NCBI GenBank assembly: GCA_904063045.1
Contig: CAJFCJ010000002.1
Location: forward strand, 1,448,422 to 1,512,421
DNA from: Dimorphilus gyrociliatus
Lineage: Eukaryota; Annelida; Polychaeta; Dinophilidae
Length of the DNA: 64,000 nucleotides
Reading direction: 5' to 3'
Shown: in pieces, positions 1-11,950 of the stretch
Position numbering within the stretch: position 1 is the stretch's first letter
Layout of the letters: each line of letters begins with the position of its first letter
The notes under the pieces: generated by a model
The model's database searches: none
The model's input: the letters and a program-made list of their open reading frames with translations, nothing else
What the model was told of the DNA's origin: nothing
Made by a program: the position numbers and the translations under genes

Positions 1-2642
1 CCGCCATTACTATGAGCGTTAGAGTTAGCTTGAGTTGTTATCGTTGTAGAACTATTTCCTTTATCTTCTCTCTTATCATTCCAAGCTGGCCTCAGTTTGT
101 ACCAGTAGTATTCAAAGGCCAAAGTTAGTAGGCCTAGGCCAATACCGATAAAAATAACGAGGAAGACCCCGCCGATATTTTTTATGCTAATTCCATCGCT
201 TTCGTCTTCAATTTTTTCGCATTTTACTTTTCCGAAATCCCACCATCTCGACTTTAAATCTTCCAAAACTCTTTGATTTAATAGTTGAAGGACAACACTA
301 GACAATTGATTTTTAAGGGTTGAACCTTCTTGAACAGCTAACGCATACGGTTTACGACTAAATTCTTCGCCAACCTCCCATAGAGCACAGTCTATATTTG
401 CTGCATACTTATTTTGCGTAGCGTCTCCTATAAAAGCAAATTCTTGTCCTGAAGGAGGATTTTTTATACGATTTTTTGCCTCCTCAAGTGACAGAGGGAA
501 GCCAGACTCCTTCATTGCAGCCCACATATTTGTGAATTTATCTGATACTGGATAATCCCATACTGCTAGTTTGGCTCTCTCAAATTGATCCAAACTATCA
601 TTCAAGCTCATACTTTTCCATATACTATAGAATTTCTCTTCAATGTCAGCCATTCTTTCGAAATACGTTTGTGTGGCCGTAGCTGACTGGGGAGCGTACT
701 TTACTTTAAATTGTTTGGCAAGATCATCCAGAGAGGATATAGGTTCATCAAGTCGTGAGACGGTAAGAAAGGCAGCCAAATTAGCCGTATAAGTGGCTAT
801 CATTATGAAACCAAACATCCACCAGGTGGCAGCAACTAAACGACCCGATAGAGCTCGTGGAGCTTCACCTCCACCTTGAGGCGTTAGCGATGTCATGCAG
901 AACCAAAGTCCCTCCTTAAGTGTAAAAACCCTCGGTTCGTCGCCTTGTCCATCCCAACTTTCTTTATTATTCTGATAGCTATAAGGCGAGTATTTATCAA
1001 ACACACAAAGTAGAACGCTTACGATGACGAAAGCAGAGAAGATACAACCCCAAACCGCTCTCTCTAAGACGTTTAAGAATCTGAAGACAGTATACTCAAA
1101 TTTCGGCTTTTTCATTAAGATCGTTATCCCAACTAAATCGTAGAACGGTACAGTAAAATCAACAACATTCTCTCTCTCTGCCATAACTGATACAGCTCCG
1201 ATCATAATATCAGCTCTATCTTCTATTAATTCTTTTATCATACCATTCCAGTGTCGTGTAGAATTCATTGAACCATATAACCCATCTGGACTTTGATAAA
1301 GAATGTATTTGAATTTCAATTTGTCTTTTATCTTATTTAATAGTTCTATACAATATCCGTAATAGTACTGGCCGCTAACTTCGTCATAGTAATACTCGCT
1401 GATACCACTGGGAAGTTTAGAAGAGTTGAAAACAAATGGAGGTTCGGTTACCGTTACAACCCTATAAATCTTTTGCATGTAGTTTTCACTTATGGAACCG
1501 TTTAGTCTGATAAGGCCAGTTTTTTTACTCCAGGACCCAATCTCTTTTGATCTTGTAAGCCTTAGGGATGAATCTTGTTCTAATACTCCAGGTTGAATAC
1601 CCTTTAATAGTCCAGTTACACCAGATCGCGTCTTTTTGAATATTGTGTCAAGAAGGAGGGTTGCTTTTTCGTATCCTGTCTTATCCGTAGATGAATCTAG
1701 CAAGCAATCGTTGTATTGAATCTCATTGCCAAATTTCCCTTGCGATATCAGATCGCCGATTGAAGAGGCTATCAAGTGAATCATATCGAAGATATAGGCC
1801 CTACTAACATCGACAATAGGTGATGTATCGTAGGAACTTTTGTAAACAGAATAGGAGGATTGAGACGATTCATCTATTACAGGCGATATTTGAACAATTG
1901 TATCCTTTAGGGGACAATCTTTACACGGCGGGACATTCATACTCATAACGTACCAATGATATTTAAAAGACATCATTCCCATTTTCTCACCAATCTTTAA
2001 GAATTTAGCCGCCATTTTACTAGACGCTGCAACAAATAAATGATCCAGGTCTGCTTTTTTCAAAGTCTCCAGTTGATTAATCATATCTGCCTCACTAGTT
2101 TTGAGTTTCAAATAAAGGTGCTGACAGGGCAAATTCCTTAGAAGGGTTTTGGGGATCTTGTTCAAATCGAAGGATGAATCGTAAATTACGCCGACGTTAG
2201 TTAGATTCTCAATATCAACAATTGTTCTTATAATGTTTATATAATGGAACTCTAAAGGTCTTATATTTAGCGTCGTATTTAGTGAAGCTGTCGGTTCATA
2301 TATTGACGGTACAGAAGAAATATGTGCTATACCTGAATCGTTGGCTAAAGCTTGTAAATTTACAGTTCCCATTCTGTTAGAAAAATCCAAAATAGCTGTT
2401 ACACCTTTAGAAACGATACTGCAAATTTCTTTTACAGTATTGTAAGTCTCTTCCTTTTTCGTTCTAATAATATGCAGCTCTATTTTTCCATCAAGAATCG
2501 TTTGATTGACATTCTCAATAGCATCTTCTAAATTTCTTGAAACTTGATCAAAATTCGAATCATCGATAACAGAGATAAAACGTATCGTTCGAGTAGGACG
2601 GAGAAAGAAGATAACAAAAAATAAAATACCCCACGTCTGCAT
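1..2642 (-). CDS. IR25a: Ionotropic receptor IR25a, C-terminus cut at window edge
   Basis: One uninterrupted frame of about 880 codons runs from ATG at 2642 to the left edge. It is a variant ionotropic glutamate receptor, the co-receptor class used in chemosensory neurons. Seen: a hydrophobic N-terminal signal, an amino-terminal domain to about residue 385, ligand-binding lobe S1 from about 394, membrane segment M1 near 531-551, a pore loop, M2 with SYTANL-like ATYTANLAAFLTV near 610-625, lobe S2, and M3 near 821-845. The S1 arginine that holds the amino-acid ligand carboxylate is kept (AEREN then VVDF). S2 contains LERAKLAVWDYPVSDK-like and GEEFSRKPYA stretches that I recognise as IR25a. An Asn/Ser-rich tail follows M3. 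Only the last residues are missing. Absence of introns is odd here. Family call is firm. Confidence 0.9.
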   Translation of the reverse strand, partial: MQTWGILFFVIFFLRPTRTIRFISVIDDSNFDQVSRNLEDAIENVNQTILDGKIELHIIRTKKEETYNTVKEICSIVSKGVTAILDFSNRMGTVNLQALANDSGIAHISSVPSIYEPTASLNTTLNIRPLEFHYINIIRTIVDIENLTNVGVIYDSSFDLNKIPKTLLRNLPCQHLYLKLKTSEADMINQLETLKKADLDHLFVAASSKMAAKFLKIGEKMGMMSFKYHWYVMSMNVPPCKDCPLKDTIVQISPVIDESSQSSYSVYKSSYDTSPIVDVSRAYIFDMIHLIASSIGDLISQGKFGNEIQYNDCLLDSSTDKTGYEKATLLLDTIFKKTRSGVTGLLKGIQPGVLEQDSSLRLTRSKEIGSWSKKTGLIRLNGSISENYMQKIYRVVTVTEPPFVFNSSKLPSGISEYYYDEVSGQYYYGYCIELLNKIKDKLKFKYILYQSPDGLYGSMNSTRHWNGMIKELIEDRADIMIGAVSVMAERENVVDFTVPFYDLVGITILMKKPKFEYTVFRFLNVLERAVWGCIFSAFVIVSVLLCVFDKYSPYSYQNNKESWDGQGDEPRVFTLKEGLWFCMTSLTPQGGGEAPRALSGRLVAATWWMFGFIMIATYTANLAAFLTVSRLDEPISSLDDLAKQFKVKYAPQSATATQTYFERMADIEEKFYSIWKSMSLNDSLDQFERAKLAVWDYPVSDKFTNMWAAMKESGFPLSLEEAKNRIKNPPSGQEFAFIGDATQNKYAANIDCALWEVGEEFSRKPYALAVQEGSTLKNQLSSVVLQLLNQRVLEDLKSRWWDFGKVKCEKIEDESDGISIKNIGGVFLVIFIGIGLGLLTLAFEYYWYKLRPAWNDKREDKGNSSTTITTQANSNAHSNG

Positions 2643-2933
2643 GATGGAAAATACTAAATGCAGTCAGTACACCTGCGTCAAGGTGTATATATATATATTC
2701 ATCAGCGTTTTATCGATCAGTTTGCAGTGCAGAACTCGGTATTCGATTTAGTGGAACAAACAAGTATAAATTTATATTGATTATCAACCCAGGTGTTTTC
2801 TTGTTGCAAACCATGGCAATGATCGTTATTTTGTTTTAAAGAACAATTAATTCATGCATTGACCTTACTATTTCTTACATTCTAAGTGCTCTTTTGTTTT
2901 CATTTTATGTACATATACATATATCCATTATAG
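2643..2933. promoter_or_regulatory. Gap between IR25a and the Patched-domain exons
   Basis: This 291-base stretch lies upstream of the IR25a start and just before the first visible Patched exon. It has a TA run near 2684-2697 and no open frame that could encode a Patched N-terminus. It most likely holds the IR25a promoter and 5' leader. Confidence 0.4.
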
Positions 2934-3890
2934 GTGATACAAAGTGAACTATATAGAAATCTTGGTTTAGCCTTTTTATGCGTACTGGTAATGACACTCA
3001 TTCTTATTGCTGACATTTGGACGTGCATACTGGTTTGTTCCTGTGTAGTATTTACTCTGGTAAGTAAGCCATTCTTAATATTGTTTATGTCTATAATGTA
3101 GCATATATTATTCATAATTATTTTTACATATTTACATATCTTTAGCATACAAAGAAAATACTATATTTAACTTTTTTTTCTTCATTCATCTTTCCTCGAA
3201 TAGTTTGACGTTGGTGGGGCGATGCAACTTTGGGGATTGACAATTGATACGGTTACGAGTGTTCAACTAATTGTTGCCATTGGTCTAGCAGTTGACTATT
3301 CCGCTCACGTGGGCCATATGTTTATGACAATATCAGGAAGTCGAAATGGTATTTGAAAATTTATACTGATTTTTTATTTAATTCCTTCATAATTGTCTCT
3401 AACATATTGAAACTCTTTCTCTAAATCACAGACAGAGCGAGAAACACATTATGTAAAATAGGCCCTGCCGTCTTTTATGGCGGGTTTAGTACTTTTCTTG
3501 CTTTTCTTTTACTGGGTGCGTCTAACTCATATGTATTCTCAACATTTTTCAAGGTAATGCACTAGTGTTTCCCTTCAATTACTTTAATATTTTATTTAAA
3601 TAATAATAAAAAATAACGGTGATATAGGTCTTTTTCCTCGTTGTCGTATTTGGAGTCTTTCATGGATTAGCCTATTTACCAGTTGTACTTAGTTGGATAG
3701 GACCATCTCCATACGATTCAGCTACATCTCCAGGTGAAAAGCATAAAATTTCATCTATTTCACTAGAATCGCAAACGAACAAAGCGACTGATTCAACGTC
3801 TATAAATAAAGAAGAAAAGGTAATAATTCTTTTAAGAAAATGAAGAATAATATTATATTATCGACCTTTTTTGCGTTGTTGCAGTTCTAA
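2934..3890 (+). CDS. Patched-domain (PTCHD/Ptr-like) protein, C-terminal exons only
   Basis: Exons 2934-3059, 3204-3348, 3432-3553, 3628-3819 and 3885-3890 join in frame to 196 codons ending at TAA. They encode the last membrane segments of an RND/sterol-sensing family protein: ELYRNLGLAF, then WGLTIDTVTSVQL, AIGLAVDYSAHVGHMFM, GPAVFYGGFSTFLAFLLLG and a final hydrophobic helix followed by a polar tail. These are hallmarks of Patched-domain-containing and Ptr proteins, which have twelve membrane spans and usually 800 or more residues. About 600 N-terminal residues are absent. The upstream side starts at a splice acceptor, and only 291 bases separate it from IR25a, so earlier exons must lie left of the window or be lost. 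Confidence 0.8.
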
Positions 3891-4572
3891 GTAATTGTAT
3901 TTACTTTTACTTATTTCGCTATTCTCATCATCATTTCTGCAGAAGATAATGGATTTTCATTTCATCATTCTTACGTGAATATTTTACAATTCTCCACACC
4001 TCAAGCATATCGAGAACAAACAACAAACGCTTTTAATTATTTGTTTGCTAATTTAAGTTATTTTTAGAAAATTTTACAGCTTTGTATATTTGTTTTAATT
4101 ATGTACAAACTGATCATTTTATATTTATCAGACACGAATAAGAGTATATGGTTTTGCTTTTAACAATTTCATTTATATGTTTATTCCTATAATATTCCTG
4201 TTATTTATTTGATCATAAAGGAAATTCATTTTACAGTGATCCATAGTTTGAACTTTTATTTTTATTTGTTATCACAATAAACATAAAGTATTTATTACTA
4301 TATGTTTTTTTTTGGCCTGCCCATTATACGCGAATATAGTTACCTAGGAATCCATATACATATGCATATATATAAATGAATAGAATTTAGGAGCAAATTA
4401 CCTCTAAATGAATGATAAACTTAAAAAATTGGTTTATAGACACTTCTACGGGGAAAAAAGAATGAATAAATTAGAAATTAATTAAATAAACTATATATTA
4501 CTGAAATGAAAAAAACAAAATAGAAAAACATGATAACTTTTAACATATTTCATTGTTATCATTAATAATGTT
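3891..4572. other. AT-rich intergenic stretch, no gene seen
   Basis: Convergent 3' ends of the Patched-domain gene (plus) and dymeclin (minus) face each other here. The sequence is very AT-rich and contains polyadenylation-like AATAAA at 4276-4281. No coding exon was found. Confidence 0.5.
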
Positions 4573-6794
4573 TTAATCTTGATTAGATTCAACTGATTGC
4601 TGGGGCAATTGAAATAAACGCACTCGTTGAGAACAAAAATATAATCTAGAAAAACGAAAAATTAATGTCCAAACGTAAGGTACAAAAAATTCTTCCGGTT
4701 CCTCCTCTTCTACGTAGGCGAACTTTAATTCGGGGAATTTCTAAGTATTTATGGAAATTACAATATATTAATTTTTTAAATACATTTTAAGTAAAATTTA
4801 AAAGTTACCTTTAAATGGTCTTTACGAAATTGAGCTGATCCATCTTCAATGACTTTTAAAACTTGAGGAACACTTAGAGTTTGACCATAACTGCTAGTTG
4901 CTCTTTCGATCTTCGAAAGAAAATATGCCAAAACCGTATCAATATTTTGTATTATATCTTGAAACGTTGGATGAGTCCTCAAAGCAGATAAAGAAGATCT
5001 TTCGTATAACAAAGTATAAACAAGATTTGGGTTCAATTGCATTGCATGACTCAACATTGAATTAATTATTTCTAAGAGCATTCGGAGAACTTCTTCGATC
5101 ACTTGAAGATCATCTACGATATTCTCTTGCTCAGATTCAGGCGTAACCCTTAAACTTTCTACAAGTTTTGTTCGTTTTTTCTGCAGTAAATCGAAAAGGC
5201 TGAGAAGTCTTTGAGAAGCATACGGATGAAGTCGCCTCGTCTGTGATGACATATTAGCCAGAGCAGCCAAGCAATTTGTGTGCAAATACTTGTCGCGCAT
5301 TCGTGTCATATTATATTGGATAGTACGAATTATGACGAGAACCATGAAACTACCTAGAGATATCTCCAATAAAGATCTTTCTTTAAACCAGTTCATCGTT
5401 TTATCAGCTCGTAGTACTATTTCGTGTATCGATTGATTAAATCTATCGTCTTCCGTCAACATTAATAGCACTATTAAAGCCATGTAGACATGATGAGAAT
5501 TAGTATTTGGAGCATCGTATAAAATTCTCAATAAGGGAAGAGTCACTTCTTCAACGGGCAATTCTTGCAAAGTATATTGCTTTATAGTTTTATTTCTATG
5601 TAAAAGTAGATAAAACAATAATGTTGTATGATCCCCATTCGGCCAAATAGTAGAACATAATTCCTTTACAATTGCTGAAACATTCATTTTAAAACTAACG
5701 GGACTCTCCTCTTCTCCTTCCTTACGATTATCCGTAAAACTTATTAAAGCACTTCTATAAGGATTACCAATTAAATTCTCAGTATTTTCTAAATAGATAC
5801 AATGATTCGCAAGAACGAGCAATAATAGCGAACTTTGATTCGCTAATAGTGTATCTTTTACAACCTCTTCGTCTTTATTTTGAGGAGTTTGCCGAAATTT
5901 TAGAGTTACAACATTCCATAAGCCTGAAGCTAACGATGCGGAAACCCTGTATAGAGCTCCGTGATTATCTGAACTTTGAATCATAAATGAGGGGCATTTA
6001 ACTTTTTCAACTATATTATTAAGTAATGTCTTTATGAGCAATGGAGCATGCATAGCACTCTTTCCTTTCATAAGAAAACCATATAATTCAGGAGTCTTCG
6101 AACCAACTGGAATAAACATTTGAAGAGATAGCAAAATGAGAATGCAATTGATACACTCAACCTGTAGGGCATACGTATGCGCTCTGTAAACAAGTAAACA
6201 TAAAAGGAAACATTTTAATTATAAGAGATATAATGTAATTAATTTTAAAAAATTCTTACAGAACAGGAATGTCGATAATTGCTTGAATTAGTGATGAAAA
6301 TAGTATATCAAGGACAAGGTTGCCACTTTCGTCATCGCCAAATTGAGATAAAATTAATTCCTCCGTCAAATTCTCAACGAAATATTTACAAATACTTCGT
6401 AATATAAATAGGGCATTATATGTTTGCCAGAGAAGAACGCTATCAGTATCGACAGACTCTCGTAGCTCGTCTGATCTTCGGTTGAACACACGTATTAGAC
6501 TGTTTACATTTTGGGTTTTACAATTGTTTACTGCCAGCTCCTTACACAACGAGCTGGTTGACTCTTCCAATAAGCGCTGATCGGCTCTGAAAGATTAGGA
6601 TGTTCAGACAATATCTAAGGATGAACAAAGTTCTAGTTTTAAGGCTCTACGAACCGTGTCAGTGGTATATGAAATTTATAGGACAATAGCTGATTCCAAA
6701 AAGGGTCATCAGCAGTAATTTTCTCTACTCCAGACAATTGCAAGAGATATTTATTACTTGACAATTCACTGATACTGCTATACGTAGCTCCCAT
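4573..6794 (-). CDS. DYM: Dymeclin
   Basis: Four exons, 6655-6794, 6260-6586, 4809-6183 and 4573-4740, join with phases 2, 2 and 0 into one 669-codon frame. Dymeclin is a Golgi-associated protein needed for Golgi organisation and secretion. The start MGATYSSISEL...PFWNQLL fits the myristoylation-type N-terminus (Gly2) and early conserved block of the family. Later blocks are typical: LLLLVLANH, NSHHVYMALIVLLMLTEDD, FNQSIHEI, IRTIQYNMTRMRDKYLHTNC, NPNLVYTLLYERS, HPTFQDIIQNIDTVL. The last exon gives KFPELKFAYVEEEEPEEFF and VPYVW, also conserved. Length is equal to the vertebrate protein (about 669). It shares a 488-base head-to-head spacer with tektin-2. High certainty. Confidence 0.95.
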
Positions 6795-7282
6795 TTGGTA
6801 TTTTTTTAAATTTTCTTTGAAGCTAAAAAATTTTCAACATGAATGAGCTATTCAAGTAAACGTTATTAATCTAGCAATGTGTTATCAATATATCATTCGC
6901 GATAAATTGCACCCATTTCACATTTTATCCAGTCGGCACCAATATCGGAAGTTGTAAAACTGTACACGTTATCGCGCATGCGCGTAACAAAATCCATAGA
7001 AAAAAATTTAAATCCTAAATTTCGACTTGGTAGAATTTTTTACATCTAAAAAATATGAATAAAAATATTTTTCTTTTAATTTTTGCGTTGCTGGGCGACT
7101 TGGTCGCCTAAACACAACGTGAAAAAAGGGATTTGATTGGTCAATGAGATTTCTAATATCCAATAGAAGTGCTGTATACGAAGTAAAAGTTTGACTAGCA
7201 ACCATTATCAATTTATGAACAGTTCCCTTTTAAAGAGCAAAGTTTGTGGCATAGAATAGAAAATTTTGACTAGAAGGGAATC
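6795..7282. promoter_or_regulatory. Shared dymeclin/tektin-2 promoter region with NRF1-like, X-box and CCAAT motifs
   Basis: The spacer separates two divergent starts. It contains CGCGCATGCGCG at 6973-6984, an exact fit to the NRF1 palindrome YGCGCAYGCGCR. At 7087-7099 the minus strand reads GTCGCC C AGCAAC, an exact fit to the RFX X-box GTNRCC(N0-3)RGYAAC, about 185 bases upstream of tektin-2. ATTGGTCA (inverted CCAAT box) is at 7136-7143, and an AGCAAC half site is near 7197. Motifs are seen; binding is inferred. Confidence 0.5.
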
Positions 7283-8620
7283 ATGGCAACTTACGTTAAT
7301 TCTGCTGAACGCTATTCAACCTCTGACTGGCACATGAATGGCTATAAGATCTCTACTGATGCCGAAAGAGGTAGAAGCGCTTCCCACGATGTAAGGCAGG
7401 AGGGACGCTTCGTCCGTAACGAAACATCTAATAAAACCAAATGGGATCAACACGACAACAACACCCGTTTAGCAGACAGAGTTGACAATATTCGTAAATG
7501 GAAAGATATTTTGGAAAGAACTGAAAAGGAGTTGAATGATGAAATTGAAGAATTGTCAAGATCAAAACAAATAATGGAGGACGCTTTAGAAGCAATGAAT
7601 CTACCCGAAGAGGTCAACGTAGAAAATTTAACCACAAGAGAGGCAAGACAAGGTGTCGATGTTGTTATGGACGAAGTGGAAGATGAACTGAAGAGGGAGC
7701 AAGAAGTGATTTCTGGAATTAAGAAGCAATTGCAATCAAAGATTGCTCAATCATTTGAACAGTTGTGCGTCCTTCAGGAGGCTAGACAAGAAGTAAGAAA
7801 AGATCTAGAAGACAAATACGTTGCTTTGGGCATAGATGTTGATCAATATAATTTAACTGAGGAGTCGTCTTGTATTTCCTACAAGCCAGATCCATGCCGT
7901 GTACCAAAGGGTTCTGTAACACCTCAGAATTGGGAAGATTACAGCCGATACAATAAAGATAGAGCAGATGCTGAAATAGCTGCTTCCAAACGCCTAAGAG
8001 AATCGAATCATCATACTCTACAACAAACTCAAAATGATTTAAACTCGCAGAAAAAGGCAACTGACTACGCCGTACGTAAAAGAATTCACGAATTTGAACA
8101 AGCTAAAGATGAATTAGAATGGCAAAAGAAACAAACAGAAGATGAAATTGCTGTATTGGAAGATGATATTCGTCGCTTATCAGATGCCATAAGGGCTAAA
8201 ATTAAGCCTATGAAACTAGCTCAGACCAGATTAGAAAATAGAACTGAACGCCCTGGAGTAGAATTGTGCCGTGATAACGTTCAATACGGTCTCTGCGATG
8301 AGGTTGCCCAAATCGACGCTTCAAAGAGAGCATTAGAGGAGAAACTTCGCCAGTCGCAGTACGCAAATATTTAGTTTATAACATATTCATTTAAATTTAT
8401 ACTTTTTTTTTATTTTAGACATGCTTTGCACAATCTTGAAGCAAATTTACATCGTATAAATGAAGATTTGGCTTTGAAACTAAATTCCCTGCGCCTAGAT
8501 AATCAAGTTCTCCAATCCAGAAATCGACTAGGATCTAACCAACTGATACCAGATACCGAAGGCATGCGTAATTTGCACTTGACGGGTATTACCCGTCAAA
8601 AACAACACATTCTTGCTTAA
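7283..8620 (+). CDS. TEKT2: Tektin-2
   Basis: Two exons, 7283-8358 and 8419-8620, join at phase 2 to 425 codons. Tektins are coiled-coil filament proteins inside the doublet microtubules of cilia and flagella. The near-invariant tektin signature is present as RPGVELCRD. The N-terminal stretch RNETSNKTKWDQHDNNTRL, the helix IRKWKDILE, QLCVLQEARQEV and FSRFNKDRA-like SRYNKDRADAE match tektin-2 more closely than tektins 1, 3, 4 or 5, as does the C-terminal NLHRINEDLALKLNSL. Length matches the human protein (430). The unspliced frame would stop at 8374; splicing restores the conserved LRQSQHALHNLEANL block, so the intron is well supported. An X-box upstream agrees with ciliary expression. Confidence 0.93.
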
Positions 8621-9030
8621 ACGACGAATCGTCAGTATTATTTCCACCAATAAATTCTATTTCAATAAAACACTTAACATTTTCAACATATACAATATAC
8701 ATATATATATTAGTATATAAATATATATATATATAAATAAATACGTATTTATAAATAATATATATTTGAATATGCTGTGTATAAACAGTATTTATAAACG
8801 TCTATATAAATATTATAAATAAATACGTATAAAGTATAGTGCGTTAACATAAATTAATCGAAAACGCGCGTAAACGAAAATTATTGCATAACCAATCATA
8901 TCCAACTAGCTTAAACATAAAGTACGCACAATTTTAAAGCAGTGCAACAAAAAACAATGCTAAAATATACAAAGAGATAGAAAAAAAAACAATTTTCCAT
9001 TCGCTCTCCAAAGAAATGTACAGAGTTAAA
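8621..9030. other. Convergent 3' ends, TA-rich
   Basis: Tektin-2 (plus) and the zinc-finger gene (minus) converge. AATAAA signals for tektin-2 occur at 8650-8655 and 8664-8669, followed by a long TA-rich tract from about 8695 to 8830. No gene seen. Confidence 0.5.
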
Positions 9031-11950
9031 TCAAGCAGCGTTTGAATCGACAATGCGCTCAGTATCTGAACCGTGACAGGTATGAGCTAAAAGGTCTTTT
9101 CTTCTTACGAATCCAACATTACACCTATCGCAAACGTAAGGTTGTTTTTGCCTATGTGCAGACATGATGTGCTCTTGTAAATTCATTTGATAATTGAAAG
9201 TTTTCCCACAATGCTCACAAACGCATCGTTTAACTTTTGACCTTTCGTGAACAGTGGATACGTGGCGTTTAAGATTTTCAGAGTGTTGGAACGATCGTTC
9301 ACAGTATTGACATTTGTGACTCTTTGATACAACGTGAGTTTTTTGATGTTGAATGAAACGATTTTCGGACCAGAAAACTTTGTCACATATGTCACAATTA
9401 AAATCACCCGTTGAACTTTGACGACTACTTTCATCTTTGCTTTCTTCGCCATCCATATCATCTTTTTCATCCGACTTATCTTCTTCATCATCCTTTGGCT
9501 CAATTAGCTCAGGACACATTTCTTCCAACTTGGCCTTGACGTCGTCATATTCTTCGCTTTCCGTATGAATCCTATTCAAGTGTTTATACACATAGCTCCA
9601 ATTCGATAGTCTCAAGTGACACAATGGACAGTGATAAGGAGTAAATCCAGCAGCCACTGGTTTATCGTTTCGGACGTATCGTCGGTTGGTATTTGGCGGT
9701 TGAGATGGTCGATACTCTTCAATATCTTCGTCATCAAGAGCATCAACTGGCATTTCATCGGTGGCTCGGAATTTTTTAACTGGCGGCTCATCGTTATCAT
9801 ATAAATCTTCCTCGCTCACTTCAGTTCGTTCTTCTCCAGCGGCATCAAGTTCTAATTGGTGTTCCTCCCAGTTGCAATTTGGTCGTTTTTTATTTAGGCC
9901 TACATATCGTCTATCTTTTGCGTGCTCTATCTGTAAATGACCATATAACTCGCTAGAATTTTGATATCTAAAGGTACAAAAAGGACAAGAAAATCCGTTT
10001 TCACTAGGTTCTGAGAGTGTAGGTACAGGTACTGGTCGAGACGTGTCTGGTCGTGGATTGACTCTTCTACCAACTAGCGATATTTTCTCTGGTGGTGATG
10101 ATAGAGTATACCTTTTTACACCACCTCGAGTACGAACACCTGCTCCTCTGGTTAATACTCTTCCTCTTCTGGAATTGGAATTTTTTCCATCTTCTGATTC
10201 AAGAAGAGGTCTTTCCTCTTCTTCACTACCCTCTGGGCTTCGCTCTTTTTCTAGATGAGGCATATCTTTTTCATCTCTTTCGAAGTCAGCATAATGCGTA
10301 TTCTTTGCACGCTGCCTTTTACCATAAACGTTTTCTTGCTTTATACGATGAGGAGGAACATATTCATCATCCTCTTCGAATTGTTGGGCAATCTGATTGA
10401 GTTGTGATTTGCGAGCATAGGTCCGCCTCTCTGATCCGCTTGTACGACTTCTTCCACGACCTCGACCGCCAGAAGGAGTGGGAGAAGATTCTTTATCGTT
10501 CTTATTAGGAGATTTTTCTACAATTACTTGCTTGATGTTTAGTTTTCCTCGAATTGCTATATTTCCGCCAATAAATGTCACAGGATCTGTTTGTGTATGT
10601 CTTGTTTTCATTCCATATTCATCGAGTACTTCATCTTCTATCTTATCATTTTTGTCGTCATTAGGATCAACCTGTTCTTGCTCTATATCGATTGTCGGAG
10701 GCTCCAAAGTTTCTTCGACGGGAGGGTCGCACTGTAATTCAGCATCTACCAATTCAACCGATGCTTGAGTTTCTTTCTCTTCAAATTCGAGAGGTACCTA
10801 AAATTTTGTGGGATTGATTGCATATCTCAGATTATGGAGGTACTAAGAAAAAATTTAAATACGTTTATTTGACAATTTCTTACCTCTGTTTCAGCATCTT
10901 TTGTTTCGACGTGGTGTTGAGTTTCATTGTCAATCATATCCGCAACACATTGACATCCATCGTCAGTATTTTCCACTGTGCATTGGGCTTCAGCTGAGGT
11001 AAGATTAGGAGATATTTGTGTTGCTCTGGCTAGCGTGGTCGGGCAGTTTTGAATGCGTACGCTCATTGTCTCAGGTTGATGTTGTACCTAAAATGTTATA
11101 GGCCGAATTTAGAATGTTTTTGACCAAAGTTTACAAGTTTACGTACAGATTTACTATCTATTTCCGGTTTTGCTTCAATTTCGACAGTTGCCGTACCGTA
11201 GAGTGGGTCAAAGCTGGTACTACTGTCAGAGAGGGACGGAGAGAACTGAACGCAAACTGAGGTGACGCTCGCTTCAGCTTGTATACCAAATTCTTTAAGT
11301 TCTGGACTATGTTGAACCTCGGCGGTAACGTATTCTGGGGTTGACTGGATTCCTTCATCTCGAAACTCAGGAATAAAACTTTGTGTGGATGCATCATTTG
11401 TTGTGGGTTTTATTATGTTGGGTACTATGAAATAAAGGGGAAAAAAAGCAATTAGTGATATGATACTTTTTTTTACATATATTGACAAACGCTCCATGGC
11501 GCTGGCTTCATTTAGATATAACGTACACACTTTAGTAAAAAATGAGCCGGTACCTTTGGCGAAATCGATACGATGTTATTTTGCCCATAGAGGGCGTTGT
11601 TTGCAATTCCGACATTTTGATTTGGTTTATAAGCAATTTTTACACAGTATTGAACATTTTAAGCAACAACAAATAATTAACAAATATTAAACCTATGTAC
11701 TTGCCGAAAATCGGCATTAAAAACGAGTTATTTACATATTTTATAACGCCCAAAAAGACGTACCAGATAAGTGCAACTTGATGTCGCTGCCTTCGCTCCT
11801 CTCAACAACGATTGCGCTTAAAAAGTCACGGATTTCTCCATCACTAGCCAAGAGATGATGTTTAAATGCTTTGTTGGGTGTTAAGACATCTTCTTTTAGT
11901 CCTTCCGAGAAATTAAGACTGAAAGTTTTCATGGCGGTGTCTCCAGACAT
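9031..11950 (-). CDS. Acidic six-finger C2H2 zinc-finger protein
   Basis: Exons 11764-11950, 11147-11424, 10884-11087 and 9031-10797 join (phases 1, 0, 0) to 811 codons. The N-terminal half is acidic and Ser/Thr-rich, with a basic RGRGRSRTSG patch near residue 320. Six C2H2 fingers follow: two separated ones (FSCPFCTFRYQNSSELYGH and YHCPLCHLRLSNWSYVYKH) and a C-terminal array of four (FNCDICDKVFW, HKCQYCERSF, CVCEHCGKTF, YVCDRCNVGF). An Asp/Glu/Lys run lies between finger 2 and finger 3. This is a nuclear DNA-binding protein by architecture; I do not recognise an orthologue. Start: ATG at 11950 was chosen over 12064 because a YY1-like motif and compact leader lie just upstream; the upstream in-frame ATG remains possible. 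Confidence 0.8.

Noticed and set aside
2803-2820. Possible X-box upstream of IR25a (CCATGGCAA word)
   Set aside because: Only one half fits; the other half differs at three positions from the consensus.
11546-11620. Possible alternative first exon of the zinc-finger gene on the minus strand (starts MSELQTTPSMGK)
   Set aside because: Its only good donor leaves phase 2, which does not fit the next exon (needs phase 1). Exon 11764-11950 fits exactly.
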